This document shows positions 17,149-25,884 of a stretch of 64,000 nucleotides of DNA, in pieces; position 1 is the first letter of the stretch, and each line of letters begins with the position of its first letter. The notes beneath the pieces are model-generated. The model did no database searches. It saw nothing but the letters and a program-made list of their open reading frames with translations, and had not been told where the DNA came from. The stretch is from Flavobacterium branchiicola. GTDB lineage: Bacteria; Bacteroidota; Bacteroidia; Flavobacteriales; Flavobacteriaceae. Both the position numbers and the translations under genes were made by a program. Location: the NCBI RefSeq assembly GCF_018383905.1, contig NZ_JAGYWA010000010.1, positions 62,001-126,000 of the forward strand, given 5' to 3'.

Positions 17149-18444
17149 TTAAACTACACGAATTACAAAATAATTTTTCTTTCCGCTTTGTAACAGCACA
17201 AATTGATTATTAATTAAATCATTTGCAGTCAGAACGAAATCTTCTTTTATTTTTTCTCTGTTTACAGAAATTGAATTTGCTGCTAACGCTCTTCTTGCCT
17301 CTCCGTTTGATTTAAAGAAACCCGTTTTATCATTTAAAACAGTAATAATTTCCAAACCGTTTTCTAAATCAGTTTTTGCGATTTCAGCTTGCGGAACTCC
17401 GTCAAAAACCTCTAAAAAAGTTTTCTCATCCAATTGCTTTAAATCTTCTGCAGTCGAATTTCCAAACAAGATATTTGACGCCTGAATTGCTTTTTCTAAT
17501 TCCTCTTTGCTGTGAACAAAAATTGTAATTTCTTCAGCAAGTTTTCTTTGTAAAACTCTTAAATGTGGCGCTGCTTTGTGTTCTTCTATTAAAGCATCAA
17601 TAGTTTCTTTATCTAAGAAAGTAAAGATTTTAATATATTTTTCTGCATCTACATCTGTAGCATTCACCCAAAACTGGTAAAATTTATAAACAGAAGTTTT
17701 ATCTGCATCCAACCAAACATTTCCCCCTTCAGATTTTCCGAATTTAGATCCGTCCGCTTTTGTAATTAATGGTGTTGTTAATGCAAAAGCTTTTGCATTC
17801 TCTCCTCCCATTCTACGAACTAATTCTGTACCCGTGGTAATATTTCCCCATTGGTCAGAACCTCCCATTTGCAAAAGGCAGTTGTTGTTTTTATATAAAT
17901 GATAAAAATCGTAACCCTGAATTAATTGATACGTGAATTCTGTGAAAGACATTCCTTCACCTTCTCCGTTAATTCTTTTCTTAACAGAATCCTTCGCCAT
18001 CATATAATTTACCGTAATACGTTTTCCAACTTCACGGGCAAAATCAATAAACGAGAATTCTTTCATCCAATCATAGTTATTTACCATAATTGGAGCGTTT
18101 GGTTCACTTGAATTAAAGTCTAAGAAACGAGACAGAACGCTTTTAATTCCTGCAACGTTTTTAGCCAAAGTTTCTTCGTTCAGCAAATTTCTTTCGTCAG
18201 ATTTCCCGGAAGGATCACCAATCATTCCGGTCGCGCCGCCCACAAGAGCAACTGGCTGATGACCAAAATTCTTTAAATGAACCAATAAAATAATCTGAAC
18301 CATACTGCCTATGTGCAGCGAATCTGCCGTTGGATCAAAACCAATATATGCTGCAGTTACCTCTTTTAGCAATTGTTCTTCCGTTCCTGGCATGCTATCA
18401 TGGTACAAACCGCGCCACTTTAATTCTTCAACTAGATTCTTCAT
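17149..18444 (-). CDS. tyrS: Tyrosyl-tRNA synthetase
   Basis: 431 residues from the ATG at 18444. A TTG seven codons upstream is disfavoured. It is a class I synthetase with the HIGH-type motif in DPTADSLHIGSM (about 42-53) and the KMSKS-type motif as KFGKSEGG. The tRNA-binding S4-like domain closes the protein (ANSISVNREK, LQSGKKNYFVI). It charges tRNA-Tyr in the cytoplasm. The minus-strand promoter has a consensus TATATTTG about 20 bp before the start. It is a single gene, convergent with the acyl-protein synthetase gene and separated from it by repeats. Length and motifs are ordinary for the bacterial TyrS family. Confidence 0.97.
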   Translation of the reverse strand: MKNLVEELKWRGLYHDSMPGTEEQLLKEVTAAYIGFDPTADSLHIGSMVQIILLVHLKNFGHQPVALVGGATGMIGDPSGKSDERNLLNEETLAKNVAGIKSVLSRFLDFNSSEPNAPIMVNNYDWMKEFSFIDFAREVGKRITVNYMMAKDSVKKRINGEGEGMSFTEFTYQLIQGYDFYHLYKNNNCLLQMGGSDQWGNITTGTELVRRMGGENAKAFALTTPLITKADGSKFGKSEGGNVWLDADKTSVYKFYQFWVNATDVDAEKYIKIFTFLDKETIDALIEEHKAAPHLRVLQRKLAEEITIFVHSKEELEKAIQASNILFGNSTAEDLKQLDEKTFLEVFDGVPQAEIAKTDLENGLEIITVLNDKTGFFKSNGEARRALAANSISVNREKIKEDFVLTANDLINNQFVLLQSGKKNYFVIRVV

Positions 18445-18551
18445 TTTTATAAATATTTTGTGCAAATATAATTAATGGCAATCGCAATATCAAAAAAACA
18501 ATTTTAATGTCAATATCAAAAAGCAATAAGAATATCGATTTCAAACAAAAA

Positions 18552-18610
18552 CTCAGAACCTTAGAAAAACCTTTGCAACTTTGTATCTCTGTAACTTTGC
18601 TCCTTTAAAG
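18552..18610. repeat. Octamer array in front of the epimerase gene
   Basis: CTCAGAAC and CTTAGAAA (18552-18567) are followed, after 3 bp, by CTTTGCAA, CTTTGTAT, CTCTGTAA, CTTTGCTC and CTTTAAAG (18571-18610). The 8-bp period is exact within each block. Here the core is mostly CTTTG instead of CTTAG. Confidence 0.7.
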
Positions 18611-18630
18611 CAAAAACTTATATTTACAGA

Positions 18631-19632
18631 ATGGTATTAGTAACTGGAGGAACAGGTTTAGTGGGTTCGCATTTATTGCTTCATTTAATTGAAAATGGAG
18701 AAAATGTTCGGGCTATTTACCGAAACAAAAGCAACATTCAAAAAACAAAAACGGTTTTTGAGTTCTATAAAAAAGAAGATTTATTTGAAAAAATAAATTG
18801 GCTTGAAGCCGATATTTTAGACGTTCCTTCGCTAGAAACTGCCTTTGTCGGAATTGACTTTGTATATCATTGTGCCGCTTTAATTTCATTTGACCCCAAA
18901 GATGAAGATGCACTTCGAAAAACCAATATTGAAGGAACAGCAAACATGGTTAATTTTTCGATTGCCAAAGAGGTTAAGAAATTTTGTTTTGTAAGTTCAA
19001 TCGCGGCTTTAGGAGATTTGGCTCCGCACGAAAAGTATATTACCGAAGAAACAGACTGGAATCCCGAGAAACCACACAGCGATTATGCTATTTCTAAATA
19101 TGGTGCCGAAATGGAAGTTTGGCGCGCCGTACAAGAAGGACTGAATATTATTATTGTAAATCCGGGCGTTATTTTAGGACCTTTCTTTAAAACAAAAAAC
19201 CTACAACAAGGAAGCGCAGAATTGTATAAAAAAGTAGCAAACGGACTTTCGTTTTATACTTTGGGAAGCACTGGATTTATTTCGGTAAATGATGTCGTAA
19301 AAACCACTTTTCAATTAATGAAAAGCGAAATCAAAAACGAACGTTTTACATTAATTACCGAGAATATTGTCTTTCAGGATATACTGAATACTATTGCAGA
19401 TACCTTGAAAGTAAAACGACCTCATAGACATGCAAAACCATTGTTTATGAATCTGCTCTGGATGATTGATGGAATTTACTCTACTTTATTTTTTCAAAAA
19501 AGAAGTCTTACAAAAGCTACTGCAAAAGCGTCTTATTCTAAGAGTTTATACTCAAATGAAAAAATAAAAACCGCTCTGGGAGCGGTTTTTCAGGATGTAC
19601 ATTTGTATATAAAAGAAGTTTCAAAACTATAA
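18631..19632 (+). CDS. NAD-dependent epimerase/dehydratase (extended SDR)
   Basis: 333 residues. The Rossmann loop VTGGTGLVGSH opens the protein. An AALISF segment follows strand 4. The catalytic Tyr-Lys pair lies in HSDYAISKYGAE with the Ser in FVSSIAALGD upstream. This is the extended short-chain dehydrogenase family, close to dihydroflavonol-4-reductase-like and sugar epimerase branches. The substrate is not predictable. The ATG at 18631 lies 4 bp after a TATATTTA element, so the transcript may be nearly leaderless. The 3' end of the coding sequence contains a perfect terminator hairpin (19566-19590) that probably serves the convergent gene. Confidence 0.85.
   Translation: MVLVTGGTGLVGSHLLLHLIENGENVRAIYRNKSNIQKTKTVFEFYKKEDLFEKINWLEADILDVPSLETAFVGIDFVYHCAALISFDPKDEDALRKTNIEGTANMVNFSIAKEVKKFCFVSSIAALGDLAPHEKYITEETDWNPEKPHSDYAISKYGAEMEVWRAVQEGLNIIIVNPGVILGPFFKTKNLQQGSAELYKKVANGLSFYTLGSTGFISVNDVVKTTFQLMKSEIKNERFTLITENIVFQDILNTIADTLKVKRPHRHAKPLFMNLLWMIDGIYSTLFFQKRSLTKATAKASYSKSLYSNEKIKTALGAVFQDVHLYIKEVSKL
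19566..19590. terminator. Bidirectional terminator hairpin embedded in coding sequence
   Basis: AAAAACCGCTC and GAGCGGTTTTT are perfect 11-bp arms around a 3-nt loop. Both strands end in a U-run. It lies inside the epimerase gene, 42 bp before its stop, and 45 bp beyond the stop of the convergent DUF4296 gene. Confidence 0.75.
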
Positions 19633-19634
19633 AA

Positions 19635-20108
19635 CTATCTTCTTGAATGCATAGCTCTTTGCAGAGAATCTACATTTAATATTTTTGCCTTCTTAGTCTC
19701 TTCATCTTTTAGTGCAGGACTAGCTTTTTTATTTTTATTGGCTTTCGCTGCTTTCTTTTCATCAATCTTAACAAGAGAATCTGCTGCACGCTGTTCTACA
19801 GCAATTCGCTTTCCAACCTCGTCAAACATATCTTTGTATTTCTCGTAATCTGCCGCATAATAAATATTACTTTGCGCAAACTGCAAACTGTCTACTTTAT
19901 ATTTTTTTAAAACAAACTTTTTGGGATCTGAATCTACCGAATCTAAAGACAATGGATTTTGATATTTCATTGCTTCCAGAATCGATAAATCATACATAAT
20001 ATCAATCATTTTCTTGCGCTCAATAAGTCCCTTTGGCTCTTTTACCAAATCTTTTTTACAACTTACAGAAAGCATCAAAACCAATATTATAAATACAAAA
20101 TTCTTCAT
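19635..20108 (-). CDS. DUF4296 lipoprotein
   Basis: 157 residues. A lipoprotein signal (LVLMLSVSC, Cys17) is followed by the KGLIERKKMIDIMYDLSILEA segment typical of the Bacteroidota DUF4296 family, then a helical YYAADYEKYKDMFDEV stretch and a Lys/Ala-rich tail. The function is unknown. It is the last gene of a minus-strand operon with pyrC (9-bp gap) and the GT2 gene. This order is common in flavobacteria as far as I recall. The gene ends 2 bp from the stop of the convergent epimerase gene, so its transcript must run into that gene, where the embedded hairpin could end it. Confidence 0.85.
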   Translation of the reverse strand: MKNFVFIILVLMLSVSCKKDLVKEPKGLIERKKMIDIMYDLSILEAMKYQNPLSLDSVDSDPKKFVLKKYKVDSLQFAQSNIYYAADYEKYKDMFDEVGKRIAVEQRAADSLVKIDEKKAAKANKNKKASPALKDEETKKAKILNVDSLQRAMHSRR

Positions 20109-20117
20109 TCTAGCTTT

Positions 20118-21458
20118 TTATCTGTCAAACAATAATCTTTTTCCGGCGCGAATATCTTTTACTTTAAAGTTATTATACACCATTTCGCCATTTACAAAAG
20201 TATGAGTAATTCTGGATTTGAAAGCCATATTTTCAAATGGAGACCATCCGCATTTGTATAAAATATTGTCTTGATTTACACTCCACGGAAGGCTTGGATT
20301 TACAATTACTAAATCAGCAAAATAACCTTCTTTAATAAAACCTCTTTTTTCAATTTTGAAAATCTTAGCCGGATTGTGGCACATTTTCTCCACGATTTTC
20401 TCCACAGTAATTTTCCCTTGGTGATGCGCTTCAAACATTGCTACAACAGCATGCTGTACTAGCGGACCTCCAGATGGCGCTTTCAAATATGATTGTTGTT
20501 TTTCTTCTTTTGTATGCGGCGCGTGATCTGTTGCAATAACATCAATACGACCGTCATTTAAAGCTTTCCAAAGTTCAGCACGATCTTCAGCAGTCTTTAC
20601 AGCCGGATTCCATTTAATGAAATTTCCTTTTGTTTTATAATCTTCATCCGTAAACCATAAATGATGAACACAAACTTCAGCAGTGATTTTTTTATCTTCT
20701 AATGGAATTTTATTGGTAAACAATTCCATTTCTTTTGCTGTGGAAAGGTGAAATATATGAAGCCTTGCTCCTGTTTTCTTTGCCAGTGCCACCGCTTTTG
20801 ATGATGAAATATAACAAGCCTCAGCACTTCTGATTAAATTGTGTGCCGTTACCGGAACATCTTCACCATATTGTTCTTTAAAAGCTGCAAGATTATTTTG
20901 AATTGTAGTTTCATCTTCACAATGAACTGCAATTAACATTGGTGTACTTGAAAAGATTCTTTCTAAAGTCGCTTCATTATCCACCAACATATTTCCTGTA
21001 GAAGAACCTAGAAAAATCTTAATACCCGCAACATTTTTAGGATTTGTTTTCAAAACTTCTTCCAGATTATCATTTGTTGCACCCATCATAAAAGAATAAT
21101 TGGCAAATGATTTCTCGGCAGCGATCTGATATTTATCTTCAAGTATTTCCTGAGTCACAGCGTTTGGCACTGTATTCGGCTGCTCGATAAAAGAGGTAAT
21201 TCCTCCTGCAACAGCCGCTCTCGATTCTGATTCTATATCTCCTTTATGTGTTAAACCAGGCTCTCTAAAATGTACCTGATCATCAATCGCACCCGGCATT
21301 AAATAATTTCCTTCGGCATCTATAACAATACAATCGGATGTTTTTAGACTTATGCTGTCTGCAACCTCAACAATCAAATCATTTTCTATCAGGACATCAC
21401 CTTCAAAAATAGATCCTTCGTTTACAATTTTAGCATTTTTAATTAAAATCCTGTTCAT
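20118..21458 (-). CDS. pyrC: Dihydroorotase (amidohydrolase)
   Basis: 446 residues, class I dihydroorotase type. It catalyses the reversible cyclisation of carbamoyl aspartate to dihydroorotate in pyrimidine synthesis. Visible motifs are the substrate/metal loop DDQVHFREPGLTHKGD (59-74), a Lys in GIKIFLGSS that fits the carboxylated metal ligand, and HCEDE, HIFHLSTAKE and IATDHAPHT. The first His of the usual HxH metal pair is Gln61 here, while His63 and Arg65 are kept. The gene is between a GT2 gene (10-bp gap) and DUF4296 (9-bp gap), which points to one operon. The cytoplasmic location is clear, since there is no signal peptide. Confidence 0.9.
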   Translation of the reverse strand: MNRILIKNAKIVNEGSIFEGDVLIENDLIVEVADSISLKTSDCIVIDAEGNYLMPGAIDDQVHFREPGLTHKGDIESESRAAVAGGITSFIEQPNTVPNAVTQEILEDKYQIAAEKSFANYSFMMGATNDNLEEVLKTNPKNVAGIKIFLGSSTGNMLVDNEATLERIFSSTPMLIAVHCEDETTIQNNLAAFKEQYGEDVPVTAHNLIRSAEACYISSSKAVALAKKTGARLHIFHLSTAKEMELFTNKIPLEDKKITAEVCVHHLWFTDEDYKTKGNFIKWNPAVKTAEDRAELWKALNDGRIDVIATDHAPHTKEEKQQSYLKAPSGGPLVQHAVVAMFEAHHQGKITVEKIVEKMCHNPAKIFKIEKRGFIKEGYFADLVIVNPSLPWSVNQDNILYKCGWSPFENMAFKSRITHTFVNGEMVYNNFKVKDIRAGKRLLFDR

Positions 21459-21468
21459 CGTCTTTTAT

Positions 21469-22194
21469 TTATAGTGTATTGAATAATTTTTTTAATCGAA
21501 GAGAAATCACTCCAAGTATAGCTTCTTTAATAATAGCATTGCTCATTTTAGAAACTCCTTTTGTTCGGTCTGTAAAAATAATCGGGACTTCAGATATCTC
21601 AAATTTACCACAATAAGTTCTATATTTCATTTCAATTTGAAATGCATATCCAACAAATTTAATTTTATTCAGATTTATCTTTTCTAAAACCTCTCTTTTG
21701 TAACAAACAAAACCAGCTGTAGCATCATGAATTTTCATTCCGGTAATAAATTTTACATATACCGAAGCAAAATAAGACATTAAAACACGGCTTAAAGGCC
21801 AGTTTACCACATTTACTCCAGTTACATAACGAGATCCAACGGCAAGATCAGCGCCTCCAAAATGGCAGGCGTCGTATAGTTTTTCTAAATCATTAGGATT
21901 GTGCGAAAAGTCGGCATCCATTTCAAAAATAAAATCGTACTTGCGTTCCAGAGCCCACTTAAAACCATGAACATAGGCAGTTCCTAAACCGGCTTTTTTG
22001 GCTCTTTTTTCCAGAAATAATCTTCCCGGATATTCTTCCTGCAAGGCAATTACTTTATTTGCGGTGTGATCGGGCGAATTATCGTCGATTATTAAAAGAT
22101 GAAAAGGTTTATGTTGCGAAAGCACAGCTCTTACAATACTTTCAATATTTTCGATTTCGTTGTAAGTTGGTATTATTACAATACTATCATTCAT
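21469..22194 (-). CDS. Polyprenol-phosphate mannosyltransferase-type GT2 glycosyltransferase
   Basis: 241 residues. A GT-A fold is shown by the opening IIPTYNEIENIESIV, the nucleotide-binding LLIIDDNSPDHTA and the DxD motif in FEMDADFSHNP. The following ADLAVGSRYV and FVGYAFQIEMKYR segments are those of dolichyl/polyprenyl-phosphate mannose synthases. There are no C-terminal membrane helices, so it is a soluble or peripheral form. It would make a lipid-linked mannose donor used in periplasmic or S-layer glycosylation. It is the first gene of the GT2-pyrC-DUF4296 operon. The sugar is inferred from the family. Confidence 0.85.
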   Translation of the reverse strand: MNDSIVIIPTYNEIENIESIVRAVLSQHKPFHLLIIDDNSPDHTANKVIALQEEYPGRLFLEKRAKKAGLGTAYVHGFKWALERKYDFIFEMDADFSHNPNDLEKLYDACHFGGADLAVGSRYVTGVNVVNWPLSRVLMSYFASVYVKFITGMKIHDATAGFVCYKREVLEKINLNKIKFVGYAFQIEMKYRTYCGKFEISEVPIIFTDRTKGVSKMSNAIIKEAILGVISLRLKKLFNTL

Positions 22195-22285
22195 TTTTAA
22201 AGGGTAATTTCAACGCAAAAGTAAACTTTTTATAGCATTTGACTCATAATAAATGTATAATAAAAGTATTGAGACAAAAAATTAC

Positions 22286-22293
22286 TAATTTTG
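22286..22293 (+). promoter_or_regulatory. -7 promoter element abutting the DUF4271 start codon
   Basis: TAATTTTG matches TAnnTTTG exactly and ends 7 bp before the ATG at 22301. Transcription would begin at or next to the start codon. Confidence 0.5.
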
Positions 22294-22300
22294 TGACGTT

Positions 22301-22969
22301 ATGATTGAACAACTTACCCCCAGAATACTAGAAAATAAAGATTGGGCCACATTATTATTTGTGATCACCTTTGCTGTTGTCGCAATGACAAAATCGGCTT
22401 ATGAAACTCGATTTAGCGAATTCAGCAAGCTTATTTTTTCGGATAAATATGCCAAAATTTACCGCGATAACAACCATATGAAAAGCAGTTTTACGGTTGG
22501 TTTGTTTTTCGTACAAATCGTTTCGTTTGCTTTCTTCATTCAATTAAGTATGAGCGTTTTTGGATATGCCTCCAAAACCGACTGGGTTTTATTTATTCAG
22601 ATTGCGACGGTGCTGTTATATTTTATTTTAGCCAAATATCTGGTGGAGAAAATTGTAGCAACTTCATTCAATATTGATGAGTTTGTCGACCTTTTTAACT
22701 TACAAAAAGTCACTTACAGAACTTATATTGGCGTTTTGATCCTGCCTATCAATGCAGTTTTGTTTTATTATGACGGAATTCCAAAAAGTATACCGCTCGC
22801 AATCATAGCGATTTCACTGTGTATCAGCTTATATTCCTATTTTATTTCAATTAAAACGTATCAAAATGCAATAATCAGTAAGTTGTTTTATTTTATTTTA
22901 TATCTTTGCGCTCTTGAAATAGCCCCTTATTATTTTCTCTATTACTGGATAACAAAAGGGAGTGCTTAG
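22301..22969 (+). CDS. DUF4271 membrane protein
   Basis: 222 residues with about six hydrophobic helices and short loops. The N-terminal LENKDWATLLFVITF and KIYRDNNHMKS segments match the DUF4271 family of Bacteroidota. The function is unknown. It precedes a uroporphyrinogen-III synthase gene by 14 bp. This pair is conserved in flavobacteria, as far as I recall, and suggests a link to haem synthesis or membrane haem handling. It is divergent from the GT2-pyrC operon. Confidence 0.85.
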   Translation: MIEQLTPRILENKDWATLLFVITFAVVAMTKSAYETRFSEFSKLIFSDKYAKIYRDNNHMKSSFTVGLFFVQIVSFAFFIQLSMSVFGYASKTDWVLFIQIATVLLYFILAKYLVEKIVATSFNIDEFVDLFNLQKVTYRTYIGVLILPINAVLFYYDGIPKSIPLAIIAISLCISLYSYFISIKTYQNAIISKLFYFILYLCALEIAPYYFLYYWITKGSA

Positions 22970-22983
22970 AAAATATTTATAAT

Positions 22984-23733
22984 ATGAAAGTGAAAACAAT
23001 TTTGGTGTCACAGCCTGAACCTAAAGTGGAGAATTCTCCTTACTTTGAGCTCCAACAAAAACACAAAATAAAAATTGATTTCAGACCATTTATTCATGTG
23101 GAAGGGGTTAGCGCAAAGGAGATTCGATTACAAAAAATCGATCTTAATCACTATACTGCGATCATTTTAACAAGTCGAAATGCTGTAGATCATTTTTTTA
23201 GAGTGGCTGATGAAATGCGTTACAAAGTTCCTGAAGGATTGAAATATTTTTGTCAATCTGAAGCAGTTGCGTTTTACCTGCAAAAATATGTAGTGTACAG
23301 AAAACGTAAAATTTATGTAGGAGCAAAAGATTTTGCAGATTTATCACCTCTTATTAAAAAATACAAAGACGAGAAGTTCTTGTTACCAGCATCTGACCAA
23401 TTGAATGCAGACGCACCAGTAACACTGAATAACTTAAAAGTAGATTGGGCACAAGCTGTTTTTTACAAAACTGTAATGAGCGACCTGTCTGATTTGGCTG
23501 ATGTATATTATGATGTGTTAGCATTTTTTAGCCCAACTGGAATTAAATCATTGTTTAAAAATTTCCCTGATTTTAAACAAAATAATACCAGAATAGCAGT
23601 ATTTGGAAGCACAACTCAAAAAGAAGCATTAGATCATGGTTTAAGAATCGATATTCTTGCTCCAACACCTGAAACTCCTTCTATGACAATGGCGCTTGAA
23701 AAATATATTGCCGAAGTAAACAAAGGAAAATAA
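22984..23733 (+). CDS. hemD: Uroporphyrinogen-III synthase
   Basis: 249 residues. It closes the linear tetrapyrrole to uroporphyrinogen III with inversion of ring D. The low sequence conservation of this family leaves few motifs, but YTAIILTSRNAVDHFF, AFFSPTGIKSLF and a terminal PTPETPSMTMALEKYI are characteristic. The protein has the two-domain length expected and no signal peptide. It follows the DUF4271 gene and is probably translated from the same mRNA. A long repeat region begins about 20 bp after its stop. Confidence 0.85.
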   Translation: MKVKTILVSQPEPKVENSPYFELQQKHKIKIDFRPFIHVEGVSAKEIRLQKIDLNHYTAIILTSRNAVDHFFRVADEMRYKVPEGLKYFCQSEAVAFYLQKYVVYRKRKIYVGAKDFADLSPLIKKYKDEKFLLPASDQLNADAPVTLNNLKVDWAQAVFYKTVMSDLSDLADVYYDVLAFFSPTGIKSLFKNFPDFKQNNTRIAVFGSTTQKEALDHGLRIDILAPTPETPSMTMALEKYIAEVNKGK

Positions 23734-23753
23734 ACCTAAGAATATAAAAATAT

Positions 23754-24140
23754 TTAAATTCCAAATTCCAAACTAATCACTTGGGATTTGGAATTTTTCT
23801 TTTTACAGCAATTCCACTCTAAAGCCTCCCAAGGTTGAAACCTTGGGCTATGTTTTTTTCCCTGTTTTGGAATTTCAATATAAAGTTTCCTCTCCTCATT
23901 TCGGAATTTGGAATTTAAATATTGGAATTTCCTTTTTCCCAAAAACTGCAACTACTAGGCCTCCCAAGGTTGAAACCTTACGCTATATTTTCTCTTCCCG
24001 TTTTGGAATTTGGAATTTAAATATTGAAATTTTCTTTTTGCAAAAACTGCAACTACTAGGTCTCCCAAGCTTGAAACCTTAGGCTATATTCTTCCCTCCG
24101 TTTTGGAATTTGGAATTTCAACATTGGAATTTCAATTTTT
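23754..24140. repeat. Degenerate threefold repeat with terminator-like hairpins
   Basis: The 478-bp gap 23734-24211 has no gene. It opens with a hairpin of the AAATTCCAAATTCCAA / TTGGGATTTGGAATTT type (23758-23800), probably the hemD terminator. Three copies of a module then follow, anchored at 23828, 23963 and 24064. Each has a CCTCCCAAGGTTGAAACCTT-type core (progressively degenerate), then a GTTTTGGAATTTGGAATTT-type stretch. An AACTGCAACTACTAGG-type linker precedes copies 2 and 3. Spacing is 135 and 101 bp. The core is the same sequence as the inner arm of the nested element at 1553-1630. Confidence 0.75.
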
Positions 24141-24211
24141 CATAGCATTTTGATTACATTTGATTTCTATTTAGACCCCAAATCACTTAAAATAGTTTCA
24201 AATTACAAGTT

Positions 24212-24682
24212 ATGAAAATCAATTCCCTAATAATTGAAATTGACGGTATCGACAAAGAGATTCTCCGTTATTTAATGGAAGATGCCCGAAAGCCAATTCT
24301 GCAAATTGCTAACAAAATAGGAATTTCCGGAGCAGCCATTCACCAGCGTTTAAAAAAACTGGAACAATCCGGTGTTATCTCCGGCTCTAAGTTTACCGTA
24401 AACCCAAAAGTTCTTGGCTACAACACGATGGCATTTATTGGCGTTTATCTGGATAAAGCTTCCCGAAACTCTGAAGCCGTAAAAGACCTTAGAAAAATCC
24501 CTGAAGTCCTGGAATGTCACTATACAACCGGAAACTGGTCTGTATTAATCAAAATCATCTGCCGCGACAACGAACACCTGATGCAGCTTTTAAATACCAA
24601 AATTCAGGCTATTGAAGGCGTTTCCAGAACAGAAACTTTTATTTCACTGGATCAGCAAATTGACAGACAGATTCAGCTTTAG
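24212..24682 (+). CDS. Lrp/AsnC-family transcriptional regulator
   Basis: 156 residues. The N-terminal HTH opens with IDGIDKEILRYLMEDARKPI and continues LQIANKIGISGAAIHQRLKKLEQSGVI. It is followed by the Lrp ligand-binding (RAM/AsnC) domain with GYNTMAFIGVYLD and GNWSVLIKI. Such proteins form octamers and respond to amino acids. The nearest downstream gene is a small membrane protein 44 bp away that it might regulate or share a transcript with. No recognition site can be fixed by eye. Confidence 0.92.
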   Translation: MKINSLIIEIDGIDKEILRYLMEDARKPILQIANKIGISGAAIHQRLKKLEQSGVISGSKFTVNPKVLGYNTMAFIGVYLDKASRNSEAVKDLRKIPEVLECHYTTGNWSVLIKIICRDNEHLMQLLNTKIQAIEGVSRTETFISLDQQIDRQIQL

Positions 24683-24726
24683 AATTAGAGAATGTGTCAA
24701 TTTGAAAATTAGATAATTTTAGTACA

Positions 24727-25002
24727 ATGATAAACCTCCGGGCCGAATACAAAATTTTACTGTTTTATATACCTTACTTTGCAATAACATTTATTCAGGA
24801 AGAAATACATCCAACCGGTCACTGTGCTCCCGGCCCTGGACTTTTATTATTTCTGCTTTCAATTCCGGTAAGTATTCTATTAACTGTAATTCTTGCTATT
24901 CTCTATTACAAAACCAAAAACAAGCAATATTTAAACAGCATTTTTATTACAGGCGGAATCTGGATTGTTGTACTATTTATTCTAAGTTTTTATAATATAT
25001 AA
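24727..25002 (+). CDS. Small membrane protein of unknown function
   Basis: 91 residues with about three hydrophobic helices (about 9-24, 38-60 and 70-89). Between the first two is a short polar loop EEIHPTGHCAPGPG that contains His and Cys. I do not recognise the family. It starts 44 bp after the Lrp-type gene on the same strand and ends at a perfect 30-bp palindrome, so the two genes may form one unit. Confidence 0.6.
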   Translation: MINLRAEYKILLFYIPYFAITFIQEEIHPTGHCAPGPGLLLFLLSIPVSILLTVILAILYYKTKNKQYLNSIFITGGIWIVVLFILSFYNI

Positions 25003-25009
25003 AAAAACA

Positions 25010-25039
25010 AAACCCGACAGGTTTAAACCTGTCGGGTTT
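25010..25039. terminator. Perfect 30-bp palindrome acting as terminator
   Basis: The arms start AAACCCGACAGGTTT and are exactly self-complementary with no loop to spare. It lies 8 bp after the small membrane protein gene. The same hairpin family occurs at 53351 and 53612. Confidence 0.8.
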
Positions 25040-25104
25040 ACTATAAATTATCAAATTGTCAAATTATCTCATTGACACATTATCAAAACTGTCACATTAA
25101 TAAA

Positions 25105-25791
25105 TTAATTCCTCCTGCTTCCCGAATAAATCGAGATATAGTACAACAACGTTGCTATAGAACCAATCGCAGCCACAACATACGTTCTTGCTGCCCATTT
25201 TAAAGCATCTTTTGCTCCGGCCTGTTCTTCTTGCGTTAACATATGTTTATTTTCCAGCCAGGCAAGTGCTCTGTTACTTGCATCGTATTCTACTGGCAAA
25301 GTAATGATCGAAAACAAAGTTGTTGCAGCAAAAATCACAATTCCAATTAATAACAATTGCGGAAAAGTTCTGATCATTAGAATTCCGGCAATCAAAATCC
25401 ACTGTACATAATTTGAGGCAACGCTTACAATCGGAACCAATTTTGAACGCATTGTTAGCCATTCGTAACCAATTGCGTGTTGTACGGCGTGTCCGCATTC
25501 ATGTGCTGCCACTGCTGCCGCTGCCGCATTACGATGATTGTAAACCGCTTCACTTAAATTCACCGTTTTATCTGATGGATTATAATGATCTGTTAACTGT
25601 CCCGGAGTCGAGATTACACGTACATCTGTAATGCCATTATCAGCCAGCATTTTTTCAGCGATTTCCGCACCGCTCATTCCGTTTCGCAATTGCAGTTTAG
25701 AATATAATTCGAATTTACTTTTTAGTTTTGAACTTACCAGCCAGCTAAATAACATTATAGCTCCGGCAATTATTAAATATCCACTTCCCAT
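25105..25791 (-). CDS. Zinc metallopeptidase of the YugP type
   Basis: 228 residues. The HExxH zinc motif is HECGH in AAAVAAHECGHAVQHAIGYEW. Membrane helices flank it: one at the N-terminus (YLIIAGAIMLFSWLV), two in the middle and one near the C-terminus. This is the neutral zinc metallopeptidase family 2, integral membrane proteins whose substrates are unknown. The AEKMLADNG and DNYNP-like (DHYNPSDKTVNLS) segments are also typical. It is a single gene on the minus strand, downstream of the sigma-factor operon, from which a terminator separates it. Confidence 0.88.
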   Translation of the reverse strand: MGSGYLIIAGAIMLFSWLVSSKLKSKFELYSKLQLRNGMSGAEIAEKMLADNGITDVRVISTPGQLTDHYNPSDKTVNLSEAVYNHRNAAAAAVAAHECGHAVQHAIGYEWLTMRSKLVPIVSVASNYVQWILIAGILMIRTFPQLLLIGIVIFAATTLFSIITLPVEYDASNRALAWLENKHMLTQEEQAGAKDALKWAARTYVVAAIGSIATLLYYISIYSGSRRN

Positions 25792-25884
25792 ATTTAAATG
25801 TTTTTAGATTGATTTTTAAATTTACAAAACAAACTGCAAATTACGAACCATTTTAACAAAATGACATTTTGACATTTTTTGTCA

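Noticed and set aside
23828..24087. Possible CRISPR array from three similar repeats near hemD
   Set aside because: Repeat spacing is 135 and 101 bp, the spacers are themselves similar, the repeats decay, and no cas gene is in the window.
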